In this document: positions 62,945 to 64,000 of the stretch, one piece after another | How positions within the stretch are numbered: the stretch's first letter is position 1 | Layout: every line of letters begins with the position of its first letter | NCBI RefSeq assembly: GCF_022867805.1 | Contig: NZ_JALIFO010000002.1 | Span: forward strand, 62,001 to 126,000 | Direction: 5' to 3' | DNA length: 64,000 nt | Source: Cuneatibacter sp. NSJ-177 | GTDB taxonomy: Bacteria > Bacillota > Clostridia > Lachnospirales > Lachnospiraceae | Made by a program: the position numbers and the translations under genes | Notes under the pieces: model-generated | What the model saw: only the letters and a program-made list of their open reading frames with translations | The model's database searches: none | Told to the model about the DNA's origin: nothing

Positions 62945-64000
62945 CTAAGCCTCGCTCCGGTGAACTTCTTTCCCGCCCATGAATACAACCTTCAACCGGT
63001 TCAGGGCCGTGATGTCCTCCGCCGCATTTCCTTCGACCACGATCAAATCCGCTTGCAATCCCTCCTTCAGCTGGCCGGTCAGGGATTCGATCCCCAGCAC
63101 CCTGGCCGGATTGCCGGTGGCGGTCTGGATCGCCTGCAGCGGAGTGATTCCATACTCCACCATCAAAGATAACTCCCGGTTGATCGGAAGAGGCGGCGCG
63201 TTGTACAGGACCATGTCGCTTCCGGCCAGAACCGTCACGCCGGTATCATACAGCTTTTTGAAATTATTTTTATAGGCAAAGTAGGCGGGCTCAAAGAAGC
63301 CCATATCCCGGATCGCCTTCGCCGCAATGCGGTCGCTGGGATCCGCACCGGAGGCAATGATCTCTTTGGTGAACTCGTACAAAACCGTGTAGGCCGTGAT
63401 GGTCGGATCCCAAGCAATGCCCTTTTCCGCCATCTGCTCCGCCTGCTCCACGGTCAGGAATGTACCGTGCTCGATGGTGTCGAAGCCCGCATCGATACAC
63501 ATCTGGATCGAGGGTGGAATCCCCGCGTGAACCACGCACTTTCTTCCGACCCGGTGGGTTTCATCCACCGCAGCGTCCAGCTCTTCCTGGGTAAATTCCG
63601 GAATCGACGCCCGGTTGCTGGTTAGAATCTTGATCCAGTCCGCGCCGTCGCGGATCTGTTCCCGGATTTTTTTTCGGATCGGCCAGGGCCCGTCTACTTC
63701 CGGAATCCCGTCGTCATGGCCGTGGCCTCCGGTCATGCAGATTCCCGTGTCGGTGTGGAAAATCCGCGGCACCGTGAGATATCCTTTCTCGCCGGCCAGA
63801 CGCAGCTGCTTCATCAGATTGTGGGGGGAAGAAACGTCACGCACCGTGGTAATCCCTAGCCGGATCGCATGCTTGGCCTGCTCCGCCGCATAGTAGGCAA
63901 TCATGAAATCATCAAAATTCGCCTGGTCCGGCTGGCTGTAATAGTAGCCGAAATGGACGTGCATGTCGAACAGGCCGGGAAGCAGGGTAGCGTCCCCATA
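62945..64000 (-). CDS. Amidohydrolase, imidazolonepropionase/prolidase-like (5' end outside window)
   Basis: At least 352 residues, entering from the right edge in frame as YGDATLLPGLFDMHVHFG. The HxH metal motif is MHVHFG; further ligands are K/H in ADWIKILTSN and KCVVHAGIPPS, His in IEHGTFLT, and Asp in VTVLAGSDMVL. This set is typical of the PF01979 group that includes Xaa-Pro and Xaa-Arg/Lys dipeptidases and imidazolonepropionase-like enzymes. With the M20 enzyme and the serine hydrolase it makes three different amide-bond hydrolases around one importer. Confidence 0.88.
   Translation of the reverse strand, partial: YGDATLLPGLFDMHVHFGYYYSQPDQANFDDFMIAYYAAEQAKHAIRLGITTVRDVSSPHNLMKQLRLAGEKGYLTVPRIFHTDTGICMTGGHGHDDGIPEVDGPWPIRKKIREQIRDGADWIKILTSNRASIPEFTQEELDAAVDETHRVGRKCVVHAGIPPSIQMCIDAGFDTIEHGTFLTVEQAEQMAEKGIAWDPTITAYTVLYEFTKEIIASGADPSDRIAAKAIRDMGFFEPAYFAYKNNFKKLYDTGVTVLAGSDMVLYNAPPLPINRELSLMVEYGITPLQAIQTATGNPARVLGIESLTGQLKEGLQADLIVVEGNAAEDITALNRLKVVFMGGKEVHRSEA

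Overview
The window reads as a piece of a Gram-positive, GC-rich (by eye about 55%) Clostridia chromosome, most like the Lachnospiraceae. The reasons are a low-GC-Firmicute style of expression signals (AGGAGG ribosome sites, frequent GTG/TTG starts, sigma-A promoters), the paired glgC-glgD genes, MecA, a PdaA-type deacetylase, DUF1858 and DUF3798 proteins, lipoproteins with Thr/Ala-rich linkers, and tRNA genes without encoded CCA. No phage, plasmid or CRISPR locus is visible. The sequence looks like ordinary chromosome with several accessory catabolic clusters and one small zone of gene decay.

Layout. 1-3358: an FGGY kinase (cut by the window edge) and an LsrF-like class I aldolase, divergent from a PucR-type regulator. 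3465-6640: aldo/keto reductase, shikimate kinase, a peptidoglycan/polysaccharide deacetylase, then a six-gene tRNA operon (Glu, Ile2/Met-CAT, Asp, Leu-TAA, Arg-ACG, Leu-TAG). 6782-9711: a three-gene ABC importer of the TrpXYZ/PF04392 type. 10081-17965: a TRAP transporter (DctPQM) with two SDR dehydrogenases, a Gfo/Idh/MocA oxidoreductase and a TIM-barrel isomerase, divergent from a LysR regulator; a T-N11-A box overlaps the TRAP promoter. 17973-20560: a decay zone with a LysR 3' fragment, a 5'-truncated hybrid histidine kinase broken by an in-frame TGA, an intact Fic gene and a possible IS end.

20626-30973: housekeeping and mixed genes: rpsI-rplM, truA-thioesterase, aminopeptidase P, patatin, P-type ATPase, a foldase-like lipoprotein, and an MFS pump whose TetR regulator (31043-31699) has matching operators in front of both genes. 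31779-42512: mfd-pth, a ketopantoate-reductase-like gene, glgC-glgD, and an Mre11/Rad50-like YhaO-YhaN pair. 42658-45687: an anchored GH18 protein, a small unknown protein and mecA.

45743-49985: a LytTR response regulator, a GHKL sensor kinase, a 56-residue membrane protein and an ABC-2 exporter, which look like one signalling/export operon. 50258-52918: MerR-like regulator, ferredoxin, DUF1858 protein, asparaginase. 53017-64000: a regulator with a degenerate GGDEF-like region, a serine beta-lactamase-fold hydrolase, an ABC importer with a DUF3798 binding protein, an M20 amidohydrolase and an imidazolonepropionase-like amidohydrolase. Together these look like an uptake-and-hydrolysis route for an unknown amide or peptide-like compound, and I consider this the best candidate for an undescribed system here.

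Start codons were chosen from ribosome-binding sites and family N-termini, so several differ from the longest possible frame. All functional calls are from reading the sequence and family knowledge; no database search was run.
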